The translations under genes were made by a program, and so were the position numbers. DNA of 64,000 bases from contig CAWBXD010000013.1 of the NCBI GenBank assembly GCA_963792705.1, positions 186,001-250,000 on the forward strand. The letters are read 5' to 3'. Of the stretch, positions 8,319-18,055 are shown piece after piece (position 1 is the first letter of the stretch; each line of letters opens with the position of its first letter). The notes beneath the pieces were generated by a model. That model worked only from the letters and a program-made list of their open reading frames with translations, was not told the origin of the DNA and did no database searches. Origin of the DNA: JBBQVS01 sp963792705. GTDB taxonomy: Bacteria > Chloroflexota > Ktedonobacteria > Ktedonobacterales > Ktedonobacteraceae.

Positions 8319-10106
8319 ATGGCAACTATTATTAACAAACCGACCGAGACGGGAACAGCATTTCTGACAACACCCATCGCGGAAAGCGCGGACAAGATAT
8401 TTACGCTGGAACAGCGCGACGAGGAGCAACGTTGGATTGAAGAGTCGAGCGCGACCTTTGTCGAGCGTGAAGTTTTGCCAAAGTCCGAGGCCATCGACCA
8501 CCAGGAGCCAGGAGTTATGCCAGGGCTAGTGAAGAAGGCTGGTGAACAAGGTCTCTTAATGATCGAGATTCCAGAGCAGTATGGCGGTGCCGAACTTGGG
8601 TTACTCACTGCAGTCCTGGTTGGCACCACGCTGAAAGAAGCTTCTTTCAGTGTTGCTTACGGCGCACATACCTCAATCGGCACACTGCCAATCGTGTATT
8701 ATGGTACCGAGGCACAAAAATCTCATTACCTGCCCAAGCTTGCGACAGGTGAATGGATCGCAGCTTACGCTCTTACAGAGCCAGGTGTTGGTTCCGATGC
8801 GATGAACCTGAGTACACGCGCCGAACTTTCGCCCGATGGCAAACACTATATCCTCAACGGCACCAAGCAGTGGATTTCTAACGCTGGCTTCGCCGATATC
8901 ATGGTTGCCTTTGCACGTATTGGCAACAACAAGCCATCCGCGTTTATCGTTGAGGCGGCATGGGAAGGCGTGTCTACAGGCAACGAAGAGCGCAAGATGG
9001 GTATCAAAGGCTCATCGACACGTCAGGTCTACTTTGAAGATGTCAAGGTGCCCGTTGAAAACTTGCTCGGTGAGATTCACAAGGGCTACAAAATCGCCTT
9101 CAACATCCTCAATATTGGACGCTTGAAACTCGGTGCGGGCACCGTTGGTGGTGCGCGCTCAGCTCTAGGACTTGCCGCGACATACACAACGGAGCGCAAA
9201 TCATTTGGCAAGCCTCTGAACAACTTCGGCATGATTAAGAAAAAGTTGGCTCGCATAGCTGCTGAGACTTACGCTGCCGAGAGTGAAGTCTTCCGTACTG
9301 CTGCGAATATCTCACGTGTGCAACAGGCATCCGGCGACAATACCGACGCCATGTTCAAGGCTGTTGAGGAGTATGCAATCGAAGCCTCTATCGCCAAGGT
9401 ACACGGTAGCGAAACACTCGCCTATGCCGTTGACGAAGGCGTACAGATTTTCGGTGGCTATGGCTTCATGCAAGAATATCCTATCGAGAAAGCCTATCGT
9501 GACGCACGTATTCAGCGCATCTTCGAGGGCACAAACGAGATCAACCGCCTGGTAGCAGCTGGTACACTCTTCAAGCGTGTGCTTGGTGGCAAAATCGACC
9601 TGATGAGCAAGTACCCGGAGATCGAGGCACGCGTCACATCTGGTCAGGCTCCTGATCGCGCTGGCGAGACGGTTCCCGCCGAACTGCGTGATGCCGTGAA
9701 CGCGGTTGAGCGTTTCAAGGATGCCACCATCTATGAAGGTATGAAGATTGCCATGAAGTTCATGAACGCCCTTGAGGGCGAACAAGAATTTATTGACTAT
9801 CTCGCCAACCTCTTGATCGAGGTGTATGCCAGCGACAGCGCGTTAGCTCGTGCTATCCAGGCAGTACATCGTGGCGATGAGAACAGCGCAACGCATGTGA
9901 AGTTGGCCCAACTTGCCACATGGCTCTCCTTCGCACGTATGCGTACTAACATCGAGCAGATGGTTATGACCTACACCGATACGGATAACGTGGAGCAAGA
10001 ACTCGCTCGTGTTCGCTCCTATGTTGGTGACTACCAGTTCAACGGTGTTACAGCCCAGCGCGAACTGGCCGAAATTGTCGTCGAGAAATTAGGCTATCCT
10101 CTATAA
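8319..10106 (+). CDS. Acyl-CoA dehydrogenase (VLCAD/ACAD9-like)
   Basis: A 595-residue FAD enzyme catalysing the first oxidation step of beta-oxidation. Residues 80-420 carry the dehydrogenase core: ALTEPGVGSDAMNLSTRAEL (FAD/substrate loop), MGIKGSSTRQVYFEDVKVP, and IQRIFEGTNEINRL near residue 400, whose Glu is the expected catalytic base. The additional 170-residue helical C-terminal domain matches the long very-long-chain type. AAGGAG lies 13 bases before ATG 8319. The natural electron acceptor ETF is not encoded in this window. Confidence 0.92.
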   Translation: MATIINKPTETGTAFLTTPIAESADKIFTLEQRDEEQRWIEESSATFVEREVLPKSEAIDHQEPGVMPGLVKKAGEQGLLMIEIPEQYGGAELGLLTAVLVGTTLKEASFSVAYGAHTSIGTLPIVYYGTEAQKSHYLPKLATGEWIAAYALTEPGVGSDAMNLSTRAELSPDGKHYILNGTKQWISNAGFADIMVAFARIGNNKPSAFIVEAAWEGVSTGNEERKMGIKGSSTRQVYFEDVKVPVENLLGEIHKGYKIAFNILNIGRLKLGAGTVGGARSALGLAATYTTERKSFGKPLNNFGMIKKKLARIAAETYAAESEVFRTAANISRVQQASGDNTDAMFKAVEEYAIEASIAKVHGSETLAYAVDEGVQIFGGYGFMQEYPIEKAYRDARIQRIFEGTNEINRLVAAGTLFKRVLGGKIDLMSKYPEIEARVTSGQAPDRAGETVPAELRDAVNAVERFKDATIYEGMKIAMKFMNALEGEQEFIDYLANLLIEVYASDSALARAIQAVHRGDENSATHVKLAQLATWLSFARMRTNIEQMVMTYTDTDNVEQELARVRSYVGDYQFNGVTAQRELAEIVVEKLGYPL

Positions 10107-10145
10107 AGAACTTGTGGCATATGGGCATAGTCGATTAATGTAAAT

Positions 10146-10213
10146 GTAGGGACCGATTGATCGCGTCCTCGCGGCGGTTGATAACGACGAGGACGCGATC
10201 AATCGGTCCCTAC
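10146..10213. repeat. GTAGGGACCGAT-type hairpin repeat
   Basis: Arms of about 25 bases (GTAGGGACCGATTGATCGCG and complement) around a variable middle, between the acyl-CoA dehydrogenase and the SRPBCC gene. Confidence 0.95.
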
Positions 10214-10239
10214 GAATGCAAGGAAGCGAGGGACATCTT

Positions 10240-10701
10240 ATGGGCTTGAATGCCTGTCCCGCAACCACTGTCGCGGCACCTATTGAGACGGTCTGGGAAC
10301 TACTCGCGTATCCTATACGGTTCGGCGAGTGGGCGAATGCAACTGTCAAGTATATTGAGCCAGAGGGTGCCGCTGTTCCCGATCAGAAAATTTATCTCAC
10401 AAGTCGAGGACTAGGACGCTCATGGCCTATTACCTTTACCGTCGAAGAGGTTCTTCCCGCTAAACATACGCTACAGTTTACCGTCGAACTTCCACTAGGG
10501 ATGGCAATGCAGCAGCGCACTATGTGTACCCCTATAGATGCGACCTCTTGTCGTGTACAATATGGTTGAGATTTGACCTTCCCCCCAGGTTGGTGGGGAC
10601 GGCTACTTGAAAAGTTTGGTTCAAAATCGTTCGAGGACCGCATAGAAGATTTATTGCAACGCCTCAAACGCGTGGCAGAAAAACGTTTTATAGAAAGTTA
10701 A
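10240..10701 (+). pseudogene. SRPBCC family protein with an in-frame TGA
   Basis: The start at 10240 (GGAAGCGAGG upstream) gives an SRPBCC lipid-binding-fold protein beginning MGLNACPATTVAAPIETVWE. The frame meets TGA at 10567-10569 after about 109 codons, yet continues uninterrupted for 43 more codons with clearly protein-like sequence (LTFPPGWWGRLLEKFGSKSF, a helix ending KRVAEKRFIES) to TAA at 10701. One nonsense change in an otherwise intact gene is the simplest reading; recoding of the TGA is discussed in the findings. It sits inside the beta-oxidation group, where such proteins may carry hydrophobic ligands. Confidence 0.75.
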
Positions 10702-10740
10702 CCGTACAGTTTTAGCATCATCGAAGGAGATATATACATC

Positions 10741-11934
10741 ATGGCAGAAGCAGTAATCGTAAGTGCGGTTCGCACACCAATTGGACGAGCAAACAAGGGC
10801 GTGCTGAAAGATGTACGTGCAGATGATTTAGCCTCGGTTGCTGTACGCGGCGCATTGGCACGTGTACCACAACTCGACACCTCGTTGATTGAAGACCTTA
10901 TCTTTGGCTGTGCCTTTCCAGAGGGCGAACAGGGCATGAACGTTGCACGTCTCATCGTTGCCCTTTCCGGCTTACCTGAAACGGTTGCAGGAACTACCGT
11001 CAATCGTTTCTGCGCCTCTAGTCTGCAAGCGTTTAATATGGCGGCACAAAATATTATGCTCGACATGGGCGATGCCTATATCGCGGGTGGTATCGAGAAT
11101 ATGTCGCGTGTACCGATGGGCGGTTTTAATCCTTCCTTCAATCCACGTCTCGTTCAACCCGACAAAGATGGCAATGTCTCCCCGGCCTCACCTATGGTCG
11201 AAGAGTATGGCTATTCTAGCTATATGCCGATGGGCATCACCGCTGAAAATCTGGCGCGTGACCATTCTATTAGCCGCGAAGCACAGGATGCCTTCTCGTT
11301 GCGTAGCCATCAACGCGCGATTGCCGCAATTGATAATGGTACCTTTGCAAAAGAGATTGTGCCTGTCATGTTGCCGAATGGCAAAGAGATGACAACGGAC
11401 GAGGGGCCACGTCGTGATACCACACTTGAGCGTCTCGCGACCCTCGAACCAGCCTTTATCAAAGGTGGCACCGTCACGGCTGGTAACTCTAGCCCCTTAA
11501 ATGATGGAGCCGCCGCGCTCGTGCTGATGTCGGCTGACAAGGCCCGTGAATTGGGTATCAAGCCGTTAGCGCGTGTCATCACAATGGCTGTCAATGGTGT
11601 GCGTCCCGATATCATGGGTATCGGTCCTGTCCCCGCGGTCAAGAAGGCATTGCAGCGTGCGAAGATGCAGTTGAGCGATATCGACCTGATCGAGTTGAAC
11701 GAGGCATTCGCGGCACAATCCCTCGCCGTTGTGCAAGACTTGAATATTGATGAGGACAAGCTGAATGTCCACGGTGGAGCGGTTGCGTTAGGCCATCCAC
11801 AAGGCTGTAGTGGCTCACGTATCGTGGTCACATTACTGAATGCGTTGCAGACACATAATAAGACGATGGGCATGGCGACATTGTGCGTTGGTGGTGGACA
11901 GGGTGTGGCGACAATTATCGAGAGGTTGGCCTAA
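10741..11934 (+). CDS. fadA: Thiolase (acetyl-CoA acyltransferase)
   Basis: A 397-residue thiolase performing the last, CoA-dependent cleavage of beta-oxidation. The nucleophilic Cys is C91 in NRFCASSLQAF; the GGAVALGHPQG motif near 350 gives the catalytic His and LCVGGGQG near 381 gives the second Cys; NEAFA lies near 320. Length is standard. GAAGGAG lies upstream of the ATG. It is followed two bases later by the fadN-type gene, so the two are translationally coupled. Confidence 0.93.
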   Translation: MAEAVIVSAVRTPIGRANKGVLKDVRADDLASVAVRGALARVPQLDTSLIEDLIFGCAFPEGEQGMNVARLIVALSGLPETVAGTTVNRFCASSLQAFNMAAQNIMLDMGDAYIAGGIENMSRVPMGGFNPSFNPRLVQPDKDGNVSPASPMVEEYGYSSYMPMGITAENLARDHSISREAQDAFSLRSHQRAIAAIDNGTFAKEIVPVMLPNGKEMTTDEGPRRDTTLERLATLEPAFIKGGTVTAGNSSPLNDGAAALVLMSADKARELGIKPLARVITMAVNGVRPDIMGIGPVPAVKKALQRAKMQLSDIDLIELNEAFAAQSLAVVQDLNIDEDKLNVHGGAVALGHPQGCSGSRIVVTLLNALQTHNKTMGMATLCVGGGQGVATIIERLA

Positions 11935-11936
11935 CC

Positions 11937-14336
11937 ATGTCGTATAAAATTAAAAAAGTCGCCGTTCTCGGTGCTGGTGTGATGGGGGCAGCAATCGCTG
12001 CCCATCTCGCCAACGTAGGTATCCCTTCCTTATTACTTGATATCGTGCCACCCAACGCCACAAAGGATCGTAGCGTGATTGCGCGTACAGGTCTGGAAAA
12101 GGCACTCAAGGCGCGCCCTGCTGCATTCTATAGCAAGCGTAGCGCGTCCCTTGTCAGCGTTGGCAATATCGAGGACAACCTTAAAGACATTGCCGATGTG
12201 GATTGGGTCATCGAGGCCGTGATCGAGCGGCTCGATATCAAGCACGACCTGTATAGCAAACTCGAAACGGTCATCAAACCCGACACCATCATTACATCCA
12301 ATACATCGGGCTTGCCTGCACATCTATTGACCGAAGGACGCAGCGAAAACTTCCGCCGCAATTTCTTGATTACGCACTTCTTCAATCCTGTGCGCTACAT
12401 GAAATTGTTAGAGATTGTGCCAGACGTTGACACCAATCCTGAACTCCTCACCTTCTTTCAGCAATTTTCGATGGAGGTGTTGGGCAAGGGTGTGGTGTTG
12501 TGTAAGGATACGCCAAACTTTATCGCTAATCGCATCGGCGTCTATGGTATGCTCTCGACAATCCAACGTGCCTTGAATGAAGGCTACACCGTTGGCGAAG
12601 TCGATGCTATCCTGGGACCACCGATGGGACGACCCAAATCGGCTATCTTCCGCACCTCCGATCTCTCCGGTCTCGATACGACGGTACACGTTGCCGACAA
12701 CCTGTATCAAAACGCGCCAGAGGACCCACAACGCGATACGTTCCAGGTACCAGAGTTGATGCGTGACATGCTCAAACGCGGTATGCTGGGCGAAAAGACT
12801 GGACAGGGTTTCTACAAACGCATTAAGAACGCTGATGGTTCATCGGCAATCCTGGAGCTTAACTTCAAGACGATGGAATATGAACCTCAGCAAAAGGTAC
12901 GTTTCCCTTCACTTGGTGCGGCACGCAGTATCAGCGATCCCACACAACGTATTCTGTCGATACTGCAAGCTGATGATCGTGCTGGTGTGCTTGCTCGTGA
13001 GACAACCGCCGATTTGCTGATCTATGCCGCTAAGCTTGCGACGCAGATAGCCGATAGCGTGGTCGCGGTTGACGAGGCGATGCGTTGGGGCTTCAACTTC
13101 GATATGGGTAGCTTCGAGACATGGGACATGCTTTTGCAAAATCCGACTGCGCTGCAAAAGGTGTTCGAGGGACGCAACATCGACGACATAGAATTGGTGC
13201 AGCGCGTCAAAAGCAAGGGGCAAGGCACGTTTTACATTGGTGGCAAGGGGCAGCGTCAATACTTTGATTTTCACACGGATACCTACAAACCCGTTCCTGT
13301 GCCACAGGGTGCTATTGCTCTCGATGCGGTAAAGGCGACCAAAAGCAACATTGTTCTCGACAACGGCTCCGCTTCACTGCTTGACCTTGGCGATGGCATT
13401 GGCTGTATCGAGTTCCACACCAAACTGAACTCGATTGATGAGGGCATCATCGAAATGTTGCGCTACGCTGTCGAAGAGGGTCAGAAGCAGTTCCGTGCTC
13501 TTGTTATCGGCAATGAAGCAGACGAATTTTCGGCTGGTGCCAACCTCTTGCTCGTCCTCATGGGGTCGCGTCAAGGTGAGTGGAAGATGCTTGAAGGAGC
13601 CATTAATGGGCTACAACAGGCACATCAGTTGCTCAAGTATAGCTCAATTCCGGTTGTCGCGGCTCCTGCTGGTCGCGCCCTCGGTGGTGGCTGTGAAATC
13701 ATCATGCACTGCCATTCTGCTCGTGCCCATGCCGAGTCATATATTGGTCTGGTAGAAACGGGCGTGGGGTTGGTACCTGCTGGCGGTGGCTGTAAAGAAT
13801 TGCTACTGAGGCATGGTGCGGACCTAGCATCACAACTGGCGAAGAAGACGGGTGGTCCGTTCACACCATCACGTAAAGCGTTTGAAACTATCGCTTTTGC
13901 GACCGTCTCAACCAGTGCTGCCGAAGCCCAGGAGTTACGTTTCTTACGCAGAACCGATAAGGTAACGGTCAACCGCGATGTCTTGTTGCGTGACGCCAAG
14001 GCCGATGCTCTTGCGCTTGCCGAAGCAAAAGCGGTTGGCAAGTGGGAACCTGCCAAGCCTCAAATGCTGGTCTTACCAGGATCAGGGGCACGTCTGGTGC
14101 TAGAGCAACAGGTGGAAAGTCAGTTGCTCATGGGCAAAGTGAGCGAGCATGATGTGGTGATTGCGCGCCACCTTGCGCGTGTCCTTACGGGTGGTGACAC
14201 CTCGCCTATCGCACCTATAAGCGAACAATTTGTGCTCGATCTCGAACGCGAGGCATTCCTGAGCCTGTGCGGAATGGAGAAGACGCAAGCGCGTATGGAG
14301 TCCATCCTGATGGCAGGGAAACCATTGCGAAATTAA
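11937..14336 (+). CDS. fadN: 3-hydroxyacyl-CoA dehydrogenase/enoyl-CoA hydratase (FadN type)
   Basis: About 799 residues. The N-terminal half is the NAD-binding 3-hydroxyacyl-CoA dehydrogenase (GAGVMGAAIAAHLA at residues 10-23; THFFNPVRYMKLLEIV; DTPNFIANRIG), followed by its C-terminal dimerisation domains (residues 190-420). A crotonase/enoyl-CoA hydratase domain occupies about 480-700 with GNEADEFSAGANL and GRALGGGCEI. This order, dehydrogenase first, is that of Bacillus FadN rather than E. coli FadB. ATG 11937 follows the thiolase stop by two bases. It completes the four-step cycle encoded here. Confidence 0.92.
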   Translation: MSYKIKKVAVLGAGVMGAAIAAHLANVGIPSLLLDIVPPNATKDRSVIARTGLEKALKARPAAFYSKRSASLVSVGNIEDNLKDIADVDWVIEAVIERLDIKHDLYSKLETVIKPDTIITSNTSGLPAHLLTEGRSENFRRNFLITHFFNPVRYMKLLEIVPDVDTNPELLTFFQQFSMEVLGKGVVLCKDTPNFIANRIGVYGMLSTIQRALNEGYTVGEVDAILGPPMGRPKSAIFRTSDLSGLDTTVHVADNLYQNAPEDPQRDTFQVPELMRDMLKRGMLGEKTGQGFYKRIKNADGSSAILELNFKTMEYEPQQKVRFPSLGAARSISDPTQRILSILQADDRAGVLARETTADLLIYAAKLATQIADSVVAVDEAMRWGFNFDMGSFETWDMLLQNPTALQKVFEGRNIDDIELVQRVKSKGQGTFYIGGKGQRQYFDFHTDTYKPVPVPQGAIALDAVKATKSNIVLDNGSASLLDLGDGIGCIEFHTKLNSIDEGIIEMLRYAVEEGQKQFRALVIGNEADEFSAGANLLLVLMGSRQGEWKMLEGAINGLQQAHQLLKYSSIPVVAAPAGRALGGGCEIIMHCHSARAHAESYIGLVETGVGLVPAGGGCKELLLRHGADLASQLAKKTGGPFTPSRKAFETIAFATVSTSAAEAQELRFLRRTDKVTVNRDVLLRDAKADALALAEAKAVGKWEPAKPQMLVLPGSGARLVLEQQVESQLLMGKVSEHDVVIARHLARVLTGGDTSPIAPISEQFVLDLEREAFLSLCGMEKTQARMESILMAGKPLRN

Positions 14337-14341
14337 GGGTC

Positions 14342-14398
14342 GTGTACACAAAAGCAATGGTCCATCTCATCGAGATGGACCATTGCTTTTGTGTATAC
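14342..14398. terminator. Strong bidirectional terminator hairpin
   Basis: Arms of about 27 bases (GTACACAAAAGCAATGGTCC on the left, complement on the right) with a 3-base loop, between the convergent fadN and ABC ATPase genes. It follows the fadN stop by five bases. Confidence 0.8.
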
Positions 14399-14427
14399 TA
14401 AGAGGCGTTACTCCCTAACGCCTCTTA
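14399..14427. terminator. Second hairpin of the convergent terminator
   Basis: TAAGAGGCGTTA, five-base loop, TAACGCCTCTTA. It lies seven bases from the stop codon of the leftward ATPase gene and is separate from the larger hairpin next to it. Confidence 0.7.
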
Positions 14428-14434
14428 GCAAATT

Positions 14435-15550
14435 TTAGAATATAGACTCGCCACTGTCGGTGTCGAACAGGTGAATCTGATCGCTATCGACGAATAGCTT
14501 TACGCGTTTGCCAGCCGCGACATTGGAACGTGGGCTGAGCGTGGCGACAATGCTTCGTCCAGCGGCGGTGAGATACACCTGAAGCTCGTTACCCAGGTTC
14601 TCAACCACATCGACGGAACCTTCGATGGTAGAATTTTCAACGCCATCTGTAGAGCTTTCGCTAACAACAGCAACGTCTTCAAGGTGCGAGGGGCGAATAC
14701 CAAAGGTCAAGTTTCTTCCTGCGGCGGCCTTTGCACGGTCGGCATAAAGTGCTGGCACGGGTACTTGACCAACGCCTTCGAGTATGACCTTCAAGCCATT
14801 CTCGGTAGCAACCTTTGCACCTGGGAAGAAGTTCATAGATGGTGAGCCAATGAAGCCTGCTACAAAGAGATTCGTGGGATGATCGTAGAGTTCCTGTGGC
14901 GCGCCAAGTTGCTGAATGATACCGCCATTGAGTACAGCGATGCGGTCGCCCATCGTCATGGCTTCGGTCTGGTCATGGGTGACATAGACGACAGTTGTCT
15001 GAATGCGCTGGTGCAGCTTGATGATTTCGGCACGTGTGGCAACACGCAGTTTGGCATCAAGGTTGGACAATGGCTCGTCCATCAAGAAAACCTGGGCTTC
15101 GCGGACGATGGCTCGACCGAGCGCGACGCGCTGGCGTTGTCCACCGGAAAGCTCTTTGGGTTTGCGCTTGAGCAACTGCTCCAGACCAAGGATGCTACCG
15201 GCCTCTTGTACGCGCTTGTTGATTTCTGCTTTAGGGAAGTGGCGTAGTTTGAGACCAAAGGCCATATTGTCGAAGACGGTCATGTGTGGATACAATGCGT
15301 AGTTTTGGAAGACCATTGCGATATCGCGGTCTTTGGGGTCAACGCCGTTAACGACGCGATCACCAATGTAAATATCGCCATCGGTTGGCTCCTCAAGTCC
15401 TGCCACCATACGCAGACAGGTGCTCTTGCCACAACCGGAGGGACCGACAAGTACCAGAAATTCTTTGTCCTTGATGTCGATACTGATATCGTGGACGACT
15501 TCGGTCTTGTTGAAGATTTTGTAGACGTGTTCAAACGCAACGCGTGCCAT
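14435..15550 (-). CDS. Sugar-type ABC transporter ATPase (MalK/UgpC/MsmK-like)
   Basis: A 371-residue ATPase of the carbohydrate-importer class. Walker A GPSGCGKST is at 36-44, Q-loop FQNYALYPHMTV at 81-92, signature LSGGQRQ at 134-140, Walker B VFLMDEP at 154-160, H-loop THDQTEAM near 193. The C-terminal 130 residues form the TOBE/MDR regulatory region (FIGSPSMNFFPG, FGIRPSHLEDV). No permease or binding-protein genes are next to it, so it probably energises several importers encoded elsewhere, as MsmK does. Start at 15550, with AAAGGGG upstream, is preferred over 15586. Confidence 0.9.
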   Translation of the reverse strand: MARVAFEHVYKIFNKTEVVHDISIDIKDKEFLVLVGPSGCGKSTCLRMVAGLEEPTDGDIYIGDRVVNGVDPKDRDIAMVFQNYALYPHMTVFDNMAFGLKLRHFPKAEINKRVQEAGSILGLEQLLKRKPKELSGGQRQRVALGRAIVREAQVFLMDEPLSNLDAKLRVATRAEIIKLHQRIQTTVVYVTHDQTEAMTMGDRIAVLNGGIIQQLGAPQELYDHPTNLFVAGFIGSPSMNFFPGAKVATENGLKVILEGVGQVPVPALYADRAKAAAGRNLTFGIRPSHLEDVAVVSESSTDGVENSTIEGSVDVVENLGNELQVYLTAAGRSIVATLSPRSNVAAGKRVKLFVDSDQIHLFDTDSGESIF

Positions 15551-15754
15551 GAAGGAATACCCCTTTCGCTTCTGTAACAGGCTCATCCCTGTTACCCTTC
15601 TATGAAAAAAGAAGCTATCGCTTGGTGCCTCGTTGCAACTGATACCATATCAGGGGGGAGTCAACGCGGCCTCTTCGCGTCATATGTTCACAGAGAACTG
15701 ACGCTGAACCAAGTATACCATATAGATAGGTGAAAATGGAAGGGGCAAAAACGC

Positions 15755-15793
15755 AAAACCACAATGCGCCGCATGCAGCGCATTGTGGTTTTT
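15755..15793 (-). terminator. Terminator of the S53 peptidase gene
   Basis: Stem AAAACCACAATGCGC with its complement and an eight-base loop. Read on the minus strand it follows the peptidase stop by 16 bases and is followed by TTTTGCGTTTTTGCC. Confidence 0.75.
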
Positions 15794-15808
15794 GTATGGT
15801 ACCTAGAG

Positions 15809-17692
15809 TTATAGCGTGATCAGGCGATAGACATCCGGGGTACCAAGACCGGAGGCCAGATCGTATGTTTTCGCTGCAGGATAATAACCGTTGTTTCCAT
15901 TGGTGATATCGTGCAACTGGTTGGCATAACCCGCGGTGGAGTCATACTTATAAACAAGGTAGTTGAACAGGCCAGCACGTCCATGATGATAGGCATCATA
16001 GAGTGCTCCAACACCTGCCCAGATAGGTGCTGCACAGGAGGTTCCACCGAAACGCGTCCAACCATGAACGGAATATGCGGGATCGGTACAACCACCAGCG
16101 GTGTTAGTACAATAAATGGCATATCCTGTGCCTGGATCAGCGTTCAGAGAGACATCAGGAACTTCACGACACAGGTTAGGTGCCGTCTGACCGCAATACG
16201 CGCCCGTCTGACTACCCGCGTTGATGATGCCTGGCAAAACTCCACCGTTGGATGTAACGTAGTCGGGACTGGCCCACACGCGGCTCACGCCACCACCACC
16301 ACCCTCACAATTATCAGTTGTGGGGCAATGGCTGAGCCATACCCATTCATTTGATGCACCAGGATAACTTGGATTGGCATTAGTACCTGGGTTGAACGTA
16401 ATTGCACCCTGGTTTGGCTTGCGGAATGCAGTGCCACCAACACCAGTTACGAATGGATTGGAAGCAGGATCATCTACCTGTAAAGCATTTTTGCCTGTCA
16501 AACCTGTACCAGCACCGCAGTCATAAGCACCGTTGTCACCTGCAGATGCAAAGATGCTTTGACCTTGTAATGCTATTTGAGTAAATGCCTGCAACTCTTC
16601 GGTATGAACTGTTGTGTCTGTGTAGTATTCACATTGACCCCAACTGCTACTTACCGAGTCGGCCTGATTGTCTCTCGCAATTTGTAGATAGCCAGCGATA
16701 CCGCCAAGTTCGGTATTGGGTGCATTGTAAACCAGAATTTTTTTCGCACCAGGAGCTGTGGCAATTTGCAGTTCGATGTCTAGCTCGACTTCACCCGCAC
16801 CGTAGTCTACTGAACCTCCTACAGCAATTGGGCCACCGAGCACATTTTTGTCGATGAAAGGCACATTAGGTAGACCAAAGGTCTTTTCGTAGCCATTAAT
16901 GTCGCTACGTGTATAGCCGGAAAGCTCAAACAAGCCGAGCGTTTCGCCATGACCCTTATCACCTAGCTTCTTGTAGACAGAATTGACATCATAGATACCA
17001 GCTATCTGCGAAGGAGTAAGGCCACGTCCATAAGGACCGCCACCATATGGGAAGGGCAGCTTAGGATTGATCGCATCTGGTATTGCGTCGCTATGCGCTT
17101 TTGCGGCATTGTTCAAACCAAGAACACCAGTAAAGCTATGCGCGACATTCGCTGGCACCTGAGGGACGGTGCTATTGGCGAAAAATGTTTGCCCATTCGC
17201 TCCGGTGTAATCGTTGAGCGTAGTGTGGAAGGTTGTTTCAACCTGCTGTGTTGAACCTGCTGCCAGGAGCAAGGTTGAACTGGGTGAACTGATTAAATGC
17301 ATTCCATGACTTGTGAGATAGTTCGACACAGTGGCAACATCGCTAGCGGCAGGTGCGAAACGTGCATCGAAGTCGCCCGTGTTGAGCCACTGATGATATG
17401 CAGCATTGCCAGGAGTATACAGGTCATGTAATAACTGGGTCTGCTGAGTAACGTTGCTTGATTTTAGCACAAGCCCAACCGTAATCTGATCGTTTACGCT
17501 GTGGTGTCCAATCCCTTTCGAGGTTTGTACTAAGGGTGCGCTACTATCGGGTAGCTGGACAAGTGGGTTGGCTGCGGTTGCTGCGAATGCTGTGCCGGGA
17601 ATAGCAACAAGCGCAATACTGAGTGCGGCAAGAAAGGAGATAAGAGAGAAATGCGACAGGCCGCGAGCAAAAATTCCCCGTTTTTGAGTCAT
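15809..17692 (-). CDS. Secreted S53 (sedolisin/pro-kumamolisin) serine-carboxyl peptidase
   Basis: About 627 residues. A signal peptide with hydrophobic core FSLISFLAALSIALVAI ends near TAFA. Residues 50-190 form the pro-kumamolisin activation domain (TPGNAAYHQWL, then AHSFTGVLGLNN). The catalytic domain carries the Glu/Asp pair in GAGEVELDIEL near residue 300 and the nucleophilic Ser in GGTSCAAPIWAG near 550 (the usual SGTS is GGTS here); a C-terminal GLGTPDVYRL closes it with calcium-site-like spacing. Such enzymes degrade proteins at acidic pH outside the cell. ATG 17692 has GGAG seven bases upstream, better than the TTG at 17704. Confidence 0.92.
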   Translation of the reverse strand: MTQKRGIFARGLSHFSLISFLAALSIALVAIPGTAFAATAANPLVQLPDSSAPLVQTSKGIGHHSVNDQITVGLVLKSSNVTQQTQLLHDLYTPGNAAYHQWLNTGDFDARFAPAASDVATVSNYLTSHGMHLISSPSSTLLLAAGSTQQVETTFHTTLNDYTGANGQTFFANSTVPQVPANVAHSFTGVLGLNNAAKAHSDAIPDAINPKLPFPYGGGPYGRGLTPSQIAGIYDVNSVYKKLGDKGHGETLGLFELSGYTRSDINGYEKTFGLPNVPFIDKNVLGGPIAVGGSVDYGAGEVELDIELQIATAPGAKKILVYNAPNTELGGIAGYLQIARDNQADSVSSSWGQCEYYTDTTVHTEELQAFTQIALQGQSIFASAGDNGAYDCGAGTGLTGKNALQVDDPASNPFVTGVGGTAFRKPNQGAITFNPGTNANPSYPGASNEWVWLSHCPTTDNCEGGGGGVSRVWASPDYVTSNGGVLPGIINAGSQTGAYCGQTAPNLCREVPDVSLNADPGTGYAIYCTNTAGGCTDPAYSVHGWTRFGGTSCAAPIWAGVGALYDAYHHGRAGLFNYLVYKYDSTAGYANQLHDITNGNNGYYPAAKTYDLASGLGTPDVYRLITL

Positions 17693-17976
17693 ACACTGCT
17701 CCAATTCGTTGTAAGAGTTTCCAACAAAAGATGGCTGTACCGCGTGCTTTCGAGAGCGACGAAGCCTTGAAAGCGAGGAGAAGTAACACGATGTAATGAG
17801 AAACTATTGGCACATATTAATACAAAGTACATCAGTGAAAAGGAACCAATTCCCTCATTTATAGTTGAGAGTGTCTCAAAATCGTGTTATAAACAATATA
17901 CCGTATAAATGGTTACATATGGAAGGTGTATAGGACATTTGTAAAATTTCTGCAAAGTACTAATCCTTTTCATAAT
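17693..17976. other. Divergent-side spacer upstream of the peptidase gene
   Basis: AT-rich sequence that should hold the leftward peptidase promoter. I see no clear consensus pair and no gene. Confidence 0.35.
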
Positions 17977-18047
17977 GTTAGGACAGAGGTCATATGGTAG
18001 TAGGAAACCCTTGCGGTCTCCTGCTACCATATGACCTCTGTCCTAAC
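17977..18047. terminator. Long hairpin downstream of the permease gene
   Basis: Arms of 24 exact bases (GTTAGGACAGAGGTCATATG and following, with complement) extending to about 29 with one mismatch. It ends eight bases from the stop codon of the leftward permease gene. Confidence 0.7.
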
Positions 18048-18055
18048 ACTGTTCC

